From assembly GCF_018294505.1 (NCBI RefSeq), contig NC_057807.1, forward strand, positions 170,528,883-170,592,882: 64,000 nucleotides of DNA, in the 5' to 3' direction. The notes under the pieces are model-generated. The model worked only from the letters and a program-made list of their open reading frames with translations. It did not search any database and was not told the origin of the DNA. Source of the DNA: Triticum aestivum. Lineage: Eukaryota; Streptophyta; Magnoliopsida; Poales; Poaceae. The position numbers and the translations under genes are program-made. Of this stretch, positions 1 to 11,310 are shown piece by piece. The first letter of the stretch is position 1; each line of letters opens with the position of its first letter.

Positions 1-717
1 AACTTTATTCATGGTGCTTTCCATAAAATGCTTGCTACGTATGATGTTAACCATAGAATTGAATCACCCTATCATCCTCAATCTAGTGGACAAGTTGAAC
101 TTCGCAATAGAGAAATAAAATGAATATTACAAACAACTGTTAATAGGTCCCGAAAGAATTGGTCTAACAAATTATATGATGCACTTTGGGCATACAGAAA
201 CAGCTTACAAAAATCCTATGGGTATGTCTCCTTATAAAATGGTTTATGGAAAAGCTTGTCATTTTCCTCTTGAGTTAGAACATAAAGCATATTGGGAAAT
301 CAAAGAACTCAACTATGATTTAAAACTTGCTGGTGAAAAGATGTTATTTTATATTACCTCATTAGATGAATGGAGAACCCAAGCATATGAAAATGCCAAA
401 CTATTTAAAAAAGTTAAAAGATGGCATGATGAAAGAATCCAAAGAGAATATGTTCTTTTGTACAACTCTTGTTTCAGATTCTTTGTAGGAAAACTTCTCT
501 CCAAGTGGGAAGGACCATATATTATTGAAGAGGTTTATGCTCTCGAGCTCTCAGAATAAATAATGCTGAAGGTACTAACCCGAAGGTTGTCAATGGGTAA
601 AGAATTAGACACTCTATCTCATGTACATCTATTAATGTTAAAAGCAATAGTATACAAACTATGACACTGGAGGAACACAGAAAAGAAACCTTCAGAAAAC
701 TCCAGAATCATGAATAA
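1..717 (+). pseudogene. Integrase C-terminal half of pol (Athila-type gypsy)
   Basis: This is the end of a gypsy polyprotein whose integrase would insert element cDNA into the nuclear genome. The first frame reads through the core ending SPYHPQSSGQVE, whose Glu fits the third catalytic residue of the D,D-E triad. A TGA stop follows at 121-123. An extra base near 200 shifts the frame. From 176 to 559 it stays open with NPMGMSPYKMVYGKACHFPL and KLLSKWEGPYIIEEVY, the usual integrase C-terminal motifs of this clade. A further shift near 545 and a TAA at about 592 precede the tail, which ends at TAA 715-717. It cannot encode a working enzyme. Clade assignment rests on recognised motifs. Confidence 0.85.
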
Positions 718-1092
718 AAGGAGGTACGTGCTACGACAAGTAAACAGACTCCGAAAAATCCGCAATTTTTTTCAGTTTTGGAATATTACAAAAATTAGGA
801 AAATAATAAACAACTAGGAAGGCAACCTAGGAGGGCACAAGACACCAGGGAGTGGTTGGCTTGCCTGGCGCACATAGGTGGGTTGTGACCACCTCGGGTA
901 CCTTCCAAACTCCGTTTTTCTCTCGTTTGCTTGTTTCCCAAGGTAAAAAATCTTTATATCCCCCCTTAACGTATTGACCACCATATCATGGAGAAATCTT
1001 CTGTTCTTCTTTCTTGCTATTTTTCTGCCAGATCCATCAATTCTAGCCTCATGTCGCCCCCCTCCTCCAACAACATAGAAGAGGATGCTTAG

Positions 1093-1431
1093 TTGATGAA
1101 TATGGAACTGAAGAGGGAAGAACCAAAGGAAGCCTTCAAGGGGGACAAGAGCAAGGAAGCTACTGGAGATCAAGCTCCAGTAGTAGAGCAGGCCTTGCCC
1201 ACAGGAGAAGAAGAAGAAGAAAAAGAACTAGAAGAAGAAGAAGAAGAAGAAGAAAAAGAAGAAGATATCCCTCAACCATACTATGAATATCTTACCCCCA
1301 CTAAAATTGAAGCTTTTACGACCATTGAAATGGTTCGTGTTCAAGAAAATTATCTCACTCATGAAAATATTCTATTGCAAGAGCACATCATTGCCCTCCG
1401 AAGCGTCATCCGTAGATTGGAGTATCTTTGA
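1093..1431 (+). CDS. Small acidic ORF downstream of integrase
   Basis: An open frame of about 112 codons lies 375 bp after the end of pol. It encodes a charged N-terminus, a glutamate-rich run (mostly EEEEEEEK blocks) from a GAA microsatellite, then PQPYYEYLTPTKIEAF and an amphipathic leucine-rich end. No signal peptide or membrane segment is visible and I recognise no domain. Athila elements often have an extra frame between pol and the 3' LTR, sometimes called env-like, but this one is too short and hydrophilic to support that label. The C-terminal half is not simple sequence, so it may be a remnant of a real accessory frame. It could equally be chance coding around the microsatellite. Confidence 0.35.
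   Translation: MMNMELKREEPKEAFKGDKSKEATGDQAPVVEQALPTGEEEEEKELEEEEEEEEKEEDIPQPYYEYLTPTKIEAFTTIEMVRVQENYLTHENILLQEHIIALRSVIRRLEYL
1203..1266 (+). repeat. GAA-rich microsatellite
   Basis: An imperfect run of GAA/AGA triplets gives the poly-glutamate segment of the small acidic frame. A, C and T interruptions show it is old. Confidence 0.8.
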
Positions 1432-3036
1432 GCCTGAAGGATAAACTACTACTACCTCATCACCATCACCTTATTCACCCCCAAAGGAGACTTGAGTATT
1501 GGGTATGGGCACTCCCCTTGGCTTGTGCCAAGCTTGGGGGAGGTGCACCGGTATCGTATCACACCACCTCCTTTGCTCTTGTTTATATTAGTTTGATCTT
1601 TAGTAATATTTTGTATTAGCTGAATAAAAGTTTATTTGATCCTTATTGAGTGTTTTTCTTAGTGATCTAGCTATATTTGTAACCGTGTGCGAGATATATA
1701 ATAAAGTTTAGTTCAAGTTTTGCTTTATTTTCTTTTTAGTTTCAATCAAACGAAAGAAAACGAATAATCAAAAAGATCATATACTAATCTTATGGTAAGT
1801 AATGACATCACATAAGGAAAAGTATAACTGGTAAAATTTATTTGATATTGACAAACATAGCATTGGTCAATGATGTAATTCATGAAAGAGTTAATAAGGG
1901 AAGAGAAGATTCACATGCAAATATACTATCTTTGAGATCTTTTATGATTGTGAGCCCCCATCAAAATATTATATGCTAAAATTGTTGACATTGGACAAGG
2001 AAGACAATGTAATGATTTATGCTTGTTCATATTCACAAAGAAGTTATATTGTCATAGATCCTTTTACATTTGGTCCTTTGACCCCTATCTTTGCTAGCCA
2101 AAAAATCTGCACCAAGTAGAGATACTAATTGTGCATCCTAAAACCCTTAAACCCAAATCTTGTTTTGAGAGTCCACCATACCTACCTATGGATTGAGTAA
2201 GATCCTTCAAGTAAGTTGTCATCGGTGTAGTAAGGCAATAAAAATTGCTTCTAAATGTGTTGGATCATTTAGTGTAAGACAAAATTGAGCGTTTTACGAA
2301 CTTCTAATGGCAAAATAATAAAGGTGATAGACTGCATAATAAAGGTTGCTATCATAAGGGGAATACAACATGACATTCTTTTGCACTAGGAGATTGAGCG
2401 TACAAACCAAAAAGCACATGACAACCACTACTTCCCTCTGCAAAGGGCCTATCTTTTACTTTTATGTATTTACTTTTTATGCAAGAGCCGAAGTATTCTT
2501 CCCTATTCCTTTTATTTTATCTTTTGCAACCATCATGTGGTGAGGAAAGATCTAGGCACATATATCCAGTTGGATATGAGTGAGCATGAGTTATTATTGT
2601 TGACATCACCATTGAGGTGAATATGAAAAGGCTCCGATATGTTGGTTGAAACTTTTTGGTTGCAACTTTTTGCTAATGGTATGCGGTGAGTGTTAGCAAT
2701 CACAGAAGACTATATGATGGTTGAGTATGTGGACTTGCCCAAAGGCTTCGATACGTGACCCTTCCTGAAAAGATAACGAATTGTAGTTGCAAAGTTGACT
2801 CAGAACATAGTTTGTTGGTTTTCAATAGAGTTTATGCTTTATACTTCAATGTTCTGATGAATTGTTACTTGTTCATGAGAAGTTATATGATAAAAGTTAT
2901 GTGATAAAGTTTGTTGCTATTGTAATAATATTCATGATGCTTCTGTGTCTCTATTTTTTTTATCCTCTCTCTCTCTCTCTAAGCATGTGAACATGATTTT
3001 TGATTTCAGTTTTTGTGCTTGAGGACAAGCGAGGTC
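1432..3036 (+). other. Athila-type 3' untranslated region
   Basis: This AT-rich stretch of 1.6 kb has no frame I can support. It includes a CT microsatellite near 2960-2981. GCCAAGCTTGGGGGAG near 1531 duplicates the core of the true polypurine tract near 3037. The region sits where Athila elements carry a long non-coding spacer before the 3' LTR. Confidence 0.6.
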
Positions 3037-3051
3037 CAAGCTTGGGGGAGT
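3037..3051 (+). promoter_or_regulatory. Polypurine tract of Athila-type element
   Basis: AAGCTTGGGGGAG followed by two T residues directly precedes the LTR's TGATACG. This is the expected position for the plus-strand DNA primer in reverse transcription. Confidence 0.75.
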
Positions 3052-4405
3052 TGATACGTCCATTTTGCATCAAGTTTACCTACTGTTATTTACTATGTTT
3101 TTATGGATAATAATGCTTTTTTGGAGTAATTGTAATGCCTTTTCTCTCATAATATGCAAGGTTTACACAAAGAGGGAGAATACCGGCAGCTGGAATTCTG
3201 GATGTGAAAAAGCTACATCCGAGTTACCTATTCTGCACATCTCCAGATGAGCTGAAAATTTACGGAGAATTGTTTTGGAATATATGAAAAATATTGGAGC
3301 AAATAACTACCGGAGGAGGCCCATCAGGTGGGCACAACCCACCTGGGCGCGCCAGGCACCCTAGGCGCTCCCTGGCGGGTTGTGCCCTCCTCGGCCCACC
3401 TCTGGTGCCCCTCTTCTGGTATAGAAGTCATTTTGACCTAGAAAAAAAATAAAGAGAGGACTTTCGGGATAGAGCGCCCCCATCTCAGGGTGGAACTTGG
3501 GCAGGAGCACTTTTGCCCTCTGGCGGAGCGACTCCGCCAGGGGAACTTCCCTCCCGGAGTGGGAAATCACCATCATCGTCATCACCAACAACCCTCTCAT
3601 CTTTGGGAGGGAAATCTCCATCAACATCTTCAATAGCACTATCACCTTTCAAACCCTAGTTCAACTCTTGTGTTCAATCTTTTTACCGGAACCTCAGATT
3701 GGTACCTGTGGGTGACTAGTAGTGTTGATTACATCTTGTAGTTGATCACTATATGGTTTATTTGGTGGAAGATTATATGTTCCGATCCATTATGCTATTT
3801 AATACACTTATGATCTTTAGCATGATTATAATTTTTGAGTAGTTACTTTTGTTCTTGAGTTCATGGGAGAAATCGTGTTGCAAGTAATCATGTGAACTTG
3901 ATATGTGTTCAATATTTTGATGATATGTATGTTGTGATTCCCTTAGTGGTGTCATGTGAATGTTGACCACATGGCACTTCACAATCTTTGGACCTAAGGG
4001 AATGCATTGTGGAGTAGTTACTAGATGATGGGTTACTAGAGTGACAGAAGCTTAAACCCTAGATTATGCGCTACTTCGTAAGGGGCCAATTTGGATCCAA
4101 AAGTTTACTGCTATGGTTAGATTTTATCTTAATAGTTTTCTCATAGTTGCGGATGCTTGCGAGGGGGTTAACCAAAAGTAGGAGGTTTGTTCAAGTAAGA
4201 ACAACACTTAAGCACAGGTCCCCCCACATATCAAATTATCAAAGTAACGAACACGAATCAAACCAACATGATGAAAGTGACTAGATGAAATTCCCGTGTA
4301 CCCTCAAGAACACTTTGCCTATTATAAGCAACTGTTTTGGCCTGTCCTTTGCCACAAAAGAATTGGGCCACCTTGCTGCACTTTACTTACCATTAATGTT
4401 ACTTG
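3052..4405 (+). repeat. 3' LTR of Athila-type element, truncated
   Basis: The LTR begins TGATACGTCC at 3052, and a GC-rich segment near 3310-3420 is typical of this LTR group. No terminal CA is reached: after TTAATGTTACTTG the sequence changes abruptly to GC-rich coding-like DNA. The last part of the LTR is therefore lost. The exact breakpoint is uncertain by about 15 bp. Confidence 0.75.
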
Positions 4406-4474
4406 CACGGACCAGAGAGTGTAAGCAACACGTCATCTTCATCATCGTTTTCTTCATCGACGGATTCATCATCT

Positions 4475-6078
4475 ATGGCGCCCAAGAAGAAGCCCGGTGC
4501 TGCAGCTCACCCGTCCACCTCGAAGGCCCCTCCGCATGCGGCCGCCGAGGCCATGGGGGCTACGGGGACGCATGGGGTCATGGACACCGCGGCGGATGTG
4601 GCCGGCACAGGCGGCGTTGTCACCACCTCCACTGCGGCCGAAACAAGGAGCAAGAGGCACTGAAGAAGGACAACACAAATAGCATCCCAGCGACCACAAT
4701 CCACAGGGTGCGGGTGGAGAGATTATTCCATCTCTACCTCTCCACCCCACTGAAGGACACAGCCGCAGCAACAATGCTCGCTCTAGGGCGAACCGCAACC
4801 CTCTGGCTGCCCCCGCTGTAGGTGCGGCCGTAGGTCATGTGCCACCCCAGGGACGAGCTAGCCGAGCCGATGCACATAACGGAGACGTCGATCCCCAACC
4901 ACATCCACCTCGTCACCACACCACCCTGGCGAGTGGCTCACGGCGATGAGAGCACGGTGCTGCCACAACCGGCACCATCAGGAGCCAGGCGACATCACGG
5001 TCTACGTCGTCATCCATGCCGAGCACTATTTCGGAGGCCATGGCGCGGGCCCAACTCCTGTTGAGATTCCCGTCGGCGGTTGATCAGATGGATGAGTGGA
5101 GAGCCACAATTCAGAGCTTCATATGTTTCGCCGAGTAGGGAGGATCATAAGGAGCGGGCCCGTCACGACCTACACGGGCGGTGACAACGGCCCGGGCTGC
5201 TAGACGTACGAAAGGAGCCACCCCCACAGTGCAATCCCCTCCGCAGCAGCCAACTCCACGTGACGAAGAACTCGATGACGTATCATTGTCTTCATCCGAT
5301 CCTCGAGCGCGTCGAGACCAGTGAGTCCTGGAAGACAGGTGGAGGGAAGACACATGCACGTCACCATCGAACGACGCCATGAAACCCGCCGCTAGTTTGA
5401 TAGGCACAATGGCCCCGACATCGGCGAGCCCATGCCTGGTGAGGGCGAGTATCTGCCTTTCAAGGTTGGGTGCCCTTCCTTCATTCACGAGTTGTGACAA
5501 GTCCGTTGGCCATGTACTCACACATTCAAGCCAGAAATACTAGAGAAGTACGATAGAAGATTGAACTGACAGAGTTTTTGAGCATCTACACCATCGCTGT
5601 TCAAGCTGTCGGGGGAAGAGACGAGAAGGTATTCGCCAACTACATCCCTTTGGCACTCAAGCCAAATGTGAGGTCTTCGCCGATGCACCTGCGAAAGAAC
5701 TCCATCTCGACTTGGGATGACCTGTGCCATGAGTTTGTTGGTGCCTTCACGGGCGGCCATCAAGAACCTGGGCGGCACAACAACTTGCAGCTCCTCCCGC
5801 AGAAGGAAGGAGAAAGTCTGCGGAAGTACATGCAAAGGTTCAGTCGAGTGCACAGGAACATTCCTGGCATCCACCCGGTAGCTGTGATAGTTGCATTCCA
5901 ATCCAACATGCGCAACCATAGGATACATTCCAAAGTGAACGTACGGCTGCCCAAGACTATGAATGAGCTGGACACTCTAGTGGATAAGTGTGCCCACATA
6001 GAGGAGGGGAGGCAGCTCCCCGGTGAAGAGGATGCCGTCGACCTTGACTCAGAGGACGACAAAGATGCATCCAACTAG
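4475..6078 (+). pseudogene. gag of Tat-type gypsy element
   Basis: Gag would form the cytoplasmic particle that packages element RNA. ATG at 4475 begins MAPKKKPGAAAHPSTSKAPP. After about 60 codons the frame closes at 4661-4663, and the stretch to about 5500 has many stops in every frame. The core is recovered from 5578 to 6078 as 166 open codons with STWDDLCHEFVGAFTGGHQ and GESLRKYMQRFSRVHRNIPG, the standard retrotransposon gag core. It ends in an acidic LDSEDDKDASN. Clear homology to gypsy gag with at least a dozen lesions marks it as dead. Upstream fragments such as the one ending KPEILEKYDRRLN belong to the same gag. Confidence 0.8.
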
Positions 6079-6534
6079 AAAAAGAAGAACAAAAAGAGCA
6101 ACAAGAAGCACAAGGATAAAGCCGTGATGACCCTCAATGGCAAAGACCGAGGCTCCCGGCAAGGAAGCTACCATGTGAACTGATTGCTCGGAAGCCCCGG
6201 CTGCCGAGAAGGCTGGGAAGGGCGATGGGCTGTACTACAAGATCCATCTGACCAAAGGCCACGATCTTCAGGAGTGTCATTAGATTGAGCAAATTGTCAA
6301 GAAGTAGAGGGCTGAGTACGAGAAGCGTGATAAGGAGAAAGACCAAGATGGCGCTAGAGGGAAGGGCCGACGCGGTAGAGCAAGCCATCCCGACAAGGCT
6401 CCTCAGTATCAAGGGGCCAGAGCCATGAGAAGAAGGACTGCGATGACGAAAGCGATGAACGAGATGAAGAGGAAACCAGCGAGAAGGAGTTCCAGAAACC
6501 CACTGACACCGTATGCATTGACAAGGGTGCATCT
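6079..6534 (+). pseudogene. gag-protease linker with damaged zinc-binding motif
   Basis: After the gag core a lysine-rich stretch leads to YYKIHLTKGHDLQECH near 6227-6275. Relatives of this lineage carry a Cys-X2-His ... His-X4-Cys type motif here. In this copy the first Cys position reads Tyr, while the later His and Cys remain. The following EYEKRDKEKDQDGA is the usual charged linker. Several stops interrupt it. It belongs to the same decayed polyprotein as the gag upstream and the protease downstream. Confidence 0.6.
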
Positions 6535-7370
6535 TTGCACTCCTCTCATCGCAAACTTAAACAATGGGCACATGAAGTCAATGTCGTGGAGCCAGCGGCA
6601 GACTCTTGGAAGCCGCTCAAGTGGTCCCACACGCTCATCATCTCTGATGAAGAGGATCACATGGACTGCACCACCGCAGTAGGGTGCTTGCCGTTGTTGG
6701 TCTCACCAACAATCCGCAACCTCAAAGTCACAAAAATGTTGGTTGACGGTGGGGCCGGCTTGAATCTGATTTCTTGAAAGGTCACCAGCAAACTACAGAT
6801 AGCAGATGAAGAACACAAGGTTACTGGTACATTCCATGGGATCAACCCCGGCAGGAGTCGTCCTAAGGGAAAGATTTCTCTATCGGTAACATTCGAGGGG
6901 GAGTTAAACTACCGGACCGAGAAGATCATATTTGATGTGGTTGACATCTCCCTACCATACAATGGAATCCTTGGTCGCCAGCCCTGGCCAAATTCAAGGC
7001 GGCATCCCACTATGCCTACAACACTCTGAAGATGCCTGGGCCGATATACGTCATTTCCATTCCATCAGACAAGAAAGACGTGATTATATGCGTGGACAAG
7101 ATCTATCGGGAAGCAGTCGCTGCAGAGGCCGCGGAAGCTGCTGCTCCCGCCAAGGAAAGCAATAAAGAGAATAAAGCTAACAAGGACTCTAGCAAGGTAT
7201 CTGGGAAGCGCACCTCTTCGGAGTGTGCTGTACCTGTTGATGACTTGCCGGAGAATTCCAATAGCAAGAGATCTAAGGCCGTTGCACCCGCTATAAAGAA
7301 GGTCCCGACAGGGCTGGTTGGCGCCGATGGTACATTTACTATAAGTGCCACCCTCAACTACAAATAGGAA
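6535..7370 (+). pseudogene. Aspartic protease region of Tat-type gypsy element
   Basis: The retroviral-type protease would cut the Gag-Pol polyprotein. The frame open to 6777 includes KMLVDGGAGLNLIS, with the catalytic Asp in the D-G-G form usual for Tat elements. A TGA at 6775-6777 follows. The domain continues with KISLSVTFEGELNYRTEKI and the flap-side DISLPYNGILGR, then shifts frame near 6980. Codons 7032-7367 stay open (MPGPIYVISIPSDKKD) and run into an alanine- and lysine-rich linker ending TFTISATLNYK with a stop at 7365-7367. The order of motifs is intact but the coding sequence is not. Confidence 0.8.
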
Positions 7371-8397
7371 AGCGCGCTTGTTGCCTTCCTGTGGGCGAAT
7401 GTCGATGTGTTTGCATGGCAATCATCTGACATCCCCGGTATTCGCAGGGAGGTAATCGAGCACCACCTTGCTGTCTGCCCACATGCCCGACCCGTCAAGC
7501 AGAAGGTCCAGAAGCAAGCTTTGGAGCGGTAGCAGTTTATTGCCAAAGATATCAGGAAACCTGAGGCAATTGGTTTGGTCAGAGGAATATTGCATCCAAC
7601 ATGGTTAGCGAATCTAGTGGTGGTGCGCAAGGCCAACGGGAAATGGAGGCTTTGCATAGATTTCACAGATCTAAAGAAGGCATGCCCGAAGGACCCGTTC
7701 CCCTTGCCGCACATCGACTAGATTGTGGATTCCAACTCCGGGTGTGACCTTCTTTCCTTTCTTGATGCCTACTCCGGGTACCACCAGATCTTCAGGTCCA
7801 AGGATGACAAAGAGAAGACCACGTTAATAACCCCTATGTGGCATTTACTCTTTTTTACAGATGCCCTTTAGGTTGAAGAGTGCCGGATCCACTTTTGCAA
7901 GATCAGTACAGATTGGCTTGGAGTCCCAGCTACACAGAAATATCGAAGCCTACATGGATGATATAGTGGTCAAAACAAAGGATAGAATGACTCTCACTCA
8001 TGATTTGAAAGAGACTTTTGCAAATCTGCACCAGATCAACTTGAAGCTGAACCCGGAGAAGTGTTTTTTTGGCATTCCTTCCGACAAGCTACTTGGCTTC
8101 TTCGTGTCCCATCAAGGAATAGAGACCAAGCCCAAAAAGATCAAGGCTATCGAGCAGATTCAAGCACCCGAGATAGTTAAAGACATGAGATGTTTGACTG
8201 GATGTGTTGTCGCGCTAAGAAGGTTCATTTCCATGTCTGTCGAGCGCGCCCTGCCGTTTTTTAAAACCTTGAAGAAGGCGGGGCCCATGGAGTGGACCCC
8301 GGAGGCAGAAACTACGCTACATGATTTGAAGAACTATATTTCCTCTGTGCCCACTTTGGTCGCCCCCAAACCACAAGACCCGTTGCTGCTATACTAA
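7371..8397 (+). pseudogene. Reverse transcriptase domain of Tat-type gypsy element
   Basis: This domain would copy element RNA into DNA. After the linker stop come DVFAWQSSDIPGI and the RT fingers KANGKWRLCIDFTDLKKACP, then SFLDAYSGYHQI. Stops lie near 7530 and 7720, and the frame shifts near 7835. From 7861 the frame is open for 178 codons: MPFRLKSAGSTFARSV, the catalytic YMDDIVVKTK (about 7951-7980), then NPEKCFFGIPSDKLLGFFVS and the thumb/connection region. The active-site Asp pair is preserved, but upstream lesions prevent one product. The end at 8395-8397 is a TAA in what should be continuing pol. Confidence 0.85.
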
Positions 8398-9743
8398 ACG
8401 GCAACCAATCAAGTGGTTAGTGAGGCAATGGTGGCACAGCGAGAAGTGGATGAAGTGGCAGCCGCAACCACACCATCCCCTTTGGAGAGGAAAGCGAACC
8501 CATGCCGGCAAGGTCAGATGCAATTCAAGACAAGGAAGAGCAGGGCAGCAGAGACATTTCCAAGATCACGGCAAGGAAGAAGGTGGTGTAGCGCCCAATG
8601 TACTTCGTCAGGTCCCCGCTACAGGGGGCAAGGTCGAGGTACTCTGGTGTGCAAAGTTGATTTTTGGCCTCATCATGGCCTCAAGGAAACTACACCACTA
8701 CTTCCAAGCCCACATTATCATGATTGTCAACCGCTTCCCTTTGCAATGCATACTCACAAACCACGAGGACACTGGCAGAATAGTGGAATGGGCCTTGGAG
8801 TTATCTAGCTTTGGTTTGTACTTTGAGAGCACGTCAACTATTCAAAGCAGAGCACTAGCAGAATTCATTGCAGAGTGGACGCCAAGCCCTGATGTAGAAG
8901 TACTGGAGACAGCTATCCTCGGCAATGAAGCGCCCCAAGAATGGATTATGTACTTTGATGGTGCCTTCTCCCTACAAAGTGCAGGAGCTGGTGTGCTTCT
9001 CATTGCTCCCACTGGGGAGCACCTTAAGTACGTCGTTTAAATGCATTTTCCCCGGGAGAAGGCTACTAACAATAGTACAGAGTATGAAGGGCTCCTTGCC
9101 GGGCTCAGGATTCCAACAGAACTGAGAATCAAGAAGCTGATCATCCACGGAGATTCGCAACTCATGGTGAGACAAGTAAACAAAGATTACCACATCCCAT
9201 TGATGGAGGCATACATCAGGGAAGTGAGACAATTGGAGGAGTGCTTTGACGGATTGCAAATAGAGCACGTGCCACGTGGGGAAAACAGCATTGCTGATCA
9301 TCTCTCAAAGTGCGCCTTGCGAACACTCCCTGTGGAACTAAGGACTTTTGTTCTTCATCTGACTCAGTCCTCCGTGTCCCCGGGCAGAGAGCTTAGCGGG
9401 AACAAGTCCCCTTTGATCGGTGAGATGCACTCCCCCGCCAAACTACCAATCTTTGCGGTTGAGGCATACTCTCCCGTGAATGAGGAGGTGCCGCTGGTCC
9501 TTGTTGTCGAGCCTCAGGCTCCAACTTGGGCACGACACATCGTTAGTTTCCTCCAAACAGGTGTACTTCCTGAAGAGCAAGAAGAAGCTGAAAAAGTAGC
9601 TAGGAGGGCCAGTATGTATCAGTTCTTTGACGATACGCTATATAAAAGAAGGCCCAACTGTGTGAAGCTAAAGTGCATTTTCTAGGAAGAAGGAAAGGAA
9701 CTACTGGCAGAGATGCACAAGGGTATGTGTGGCTGCTACTTTT
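8398..9743 (+). pseudogene. RNase H and first integrase residues of Tat-type element
   Basis: RNase H would remove the RNA strand of the hybrid during reverse transcription. The first 300 bp is a scrambled connection region. From about 8640 the frame reads LIFGLIMASRKLHHYFQAH and RALAEFIAEWTP. RNase H follows with WIMYFDGAFS (first Asp), a TAA near 9038, NSTEYEGLLAGLR (Glu), IHGDSQLMVRQV (Asp) and ENSIADHLSK (last Asp), so all four catalytic acids are visible. After a long open spacer ending near 9685, EEGKELLAEMHKGMCG is the start of the integrase zinc region. The minus-strand LTR at 9744 ends it there. Confidence 0.8.
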
Positions 9744-11310
9744 TGAGCTTGCATTGGTTTTTCCCTTAAAGAGGAAATGGTGATGCAACAAAGTAGAGAT
9801 AAGTATTTCACTCAGTTTGAGAACCAAGGTATCGATCCAATAGGAGATAACGCACGAATCACTGAATACCTGGACAAACAATCAAACAACCTAGCACCCA
9901 ACGCAATAAAGGGTTGTCAATCCCTTCACAGTTAATTGCAAAAGTGAGATATGATAGAGATAGATAAACGATAAAGTAAATATTTTTGGTATTTTTGGTT
10001 TATAGATTGGAAAGTAAAAGATTGCAAGAATAGTAGATCGAAAACTAATATTGTAGATCATAAACTAGTATGATGGAAAAGAGACCCGGCGGCCATAGGT
10101 TTCACTGGAGGCTTCTCTCAAGACAGAGAATAATACGGTGGGTGAAAAAATTACTGTCGAGCAATTGATAGAAAAGCTCAAAGTTATGACGATATCTACT
10201 GCAATGATCATGAATATAGGCATCACATCCATGTCAAGTAGGCCAAAACGATTCTGCATCTACTACTATTAATCCACACATCGACCGCTATCCATCATGC
10301 ATCTAGAGTATTAAGTTCATAAAGAACGAAGTAACGCATTAAGTAAGATGACATGATGTAGAGGAATTAACTCAAGCAATATGATGAAAACCCCATCTTT
10401 TTATCCTCGATGGCAACAATACAATACGTGCCTTGCTACCCCTACTGTCACTGGTAAAGGACGCCGCAAGATTGAACCCAAAGCTAAGCACTTCTCCCAT
10501 TGCAAGAAAAACCAATCTAGTTGGCAAAACCAAACCGATAATTCGAAGAGACTTGCAAAGACATCAACTCATGCATATAAGAATTCAGAGAAGATTCAAA
10601 TAATATTCATAGATAAGCTCATCATAAATCCTCAATTCATCGGATCTCGGCAAACACACCGCGAAAAAGTATTACATCGAATAGGTCTCCAAGAACATCA
10701 AGGAGAACATGGTATTGGGAGCAAAGAGAGAGAAGAAGCCATCTAGCTACTAGCTATGGACACATAGGTCTGAGGTAAACCACTCATGCTTCATCGGAAG
10801 GGCAATGGTATTGATGTAGAAGCCCTCCATGATCGAATCCCCCTCCGGCAGAACGCCGGAAAAGGCCCTAGATGGGATCTCACTGGTACAGAAGGTTGTG
10901 ACGGTGGAAAAGTCTTTTCGTGGATGCCTCTGTTGGTTTGGGGGTACATGGGAATATATAGGGGAAAGAATTAGGTCAGGAGACCCACGAGGGGCCCACA
11001 AGACAGGGGGCGCGCCCTCCACCCTTGTGGAAGCCTCATGGCTGCTCCGACTCCATCTCCAAGTGTACTGGTTTGCTTCTGGTCCAAGAAAGATCATTGC
11101 GAAAGTTTTATTCTGTTTGAACTCCATTTGGTATTCCTTTTCTGCGAAACTCCAAAACAGGGAAAAACATGACCTCGCACTGGGCTCTAGGTGAATAGGT
11201 TAGTCCCAAAGATAATATAAAATAGGATAATAATGCATATAAAACATCCAAAACAAATAATATAATAGCATGGAACAATAAAAAATTATAGATACGTTGG
11301 AGACGTATCA
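9744..11310 (-). repeat. 3' LTR of Sabrina-like element
   Basis: The outer end is TGAGCTTGCATT on the plus strand and the inner end is ...GAGACGTATCA at 11310. On the minus strand the LTR therefore starts TGATACGTCTCC and ends ...GCAAGCTCA, about 1567 bp with TG/CA ends. It aligns with the second LTR at 16418-17624 with scattered differences. A TATATA-like box occurs near 10953-10960. The five bases before it are CTTTT, but the other flank is lost, so the duplication cannot be tested. Confidence 0.85.
10953..10960 (-). promoter_or_regulatory. Putative TATA box in Sabrina-like LTR
   Basis: CCTATATATTCC on the minus strand is the only TATA-like block I noticed in the middle of this LTR, where a U3/R boundary would lie. 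The copy at 16418-17624 is cut before this point, so no comparison is possible. Confidence 0.4.

Larger units (their letters stand above)
1..4405 (+). mobile_element. Athila-type Ty3/gypsy retrotransposon, 3' part
   Basis: The left window edge cuts this element inside its integrase. What remains runs in element order: integrase C-terminal half, a small acidic reading frame, a long AT-rich untranslated stretch, a polypurine tract and a 3' LTR that starts TGATACGTCC. The LTR stops near 4405, where GC-rich gag sequence of a different gypsy element begins without a terminal CA, so the end is a truncation. The LTR start and the tract AAGCTTGGGGGAG are characteristic of Triticeae Athila-group families (Sabrina, Fatima, WHAM group). 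I cannot separate these without a library search. Confidence 0.8.
4406..9743 (+). mobile_element. Tat-type Ty3/gypsy retrotransposon, internal region
   Basis: The domains in order are gag, aspartic protease, reverse transcriptase, RNase H and the start of integrase, so this is a gypsy-type internal region on the plus strand. The RT motif YMDDIVVKTK and the long linker between two RNase H-like parts fit the Tat/Retand/Grande lineage. No 5' LTR is present because the element abuts the truncated Athila LTR near 4405. The 3' side is cut at 9743 by insertion of a minus-strand Athila-type element. The rest of pol and the 3' LTR do not reappear in the window. Confidence 0.75.

Noticed and set aside
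4285..4821. A 178-codon plus-strand frame at the junction of Athila LTR and Tat-type gag
   Set aside because: It begins in the LTR and ends in out-of-frame gag. The frame at 4475 (MAPKKKPG) fits the element structure better.
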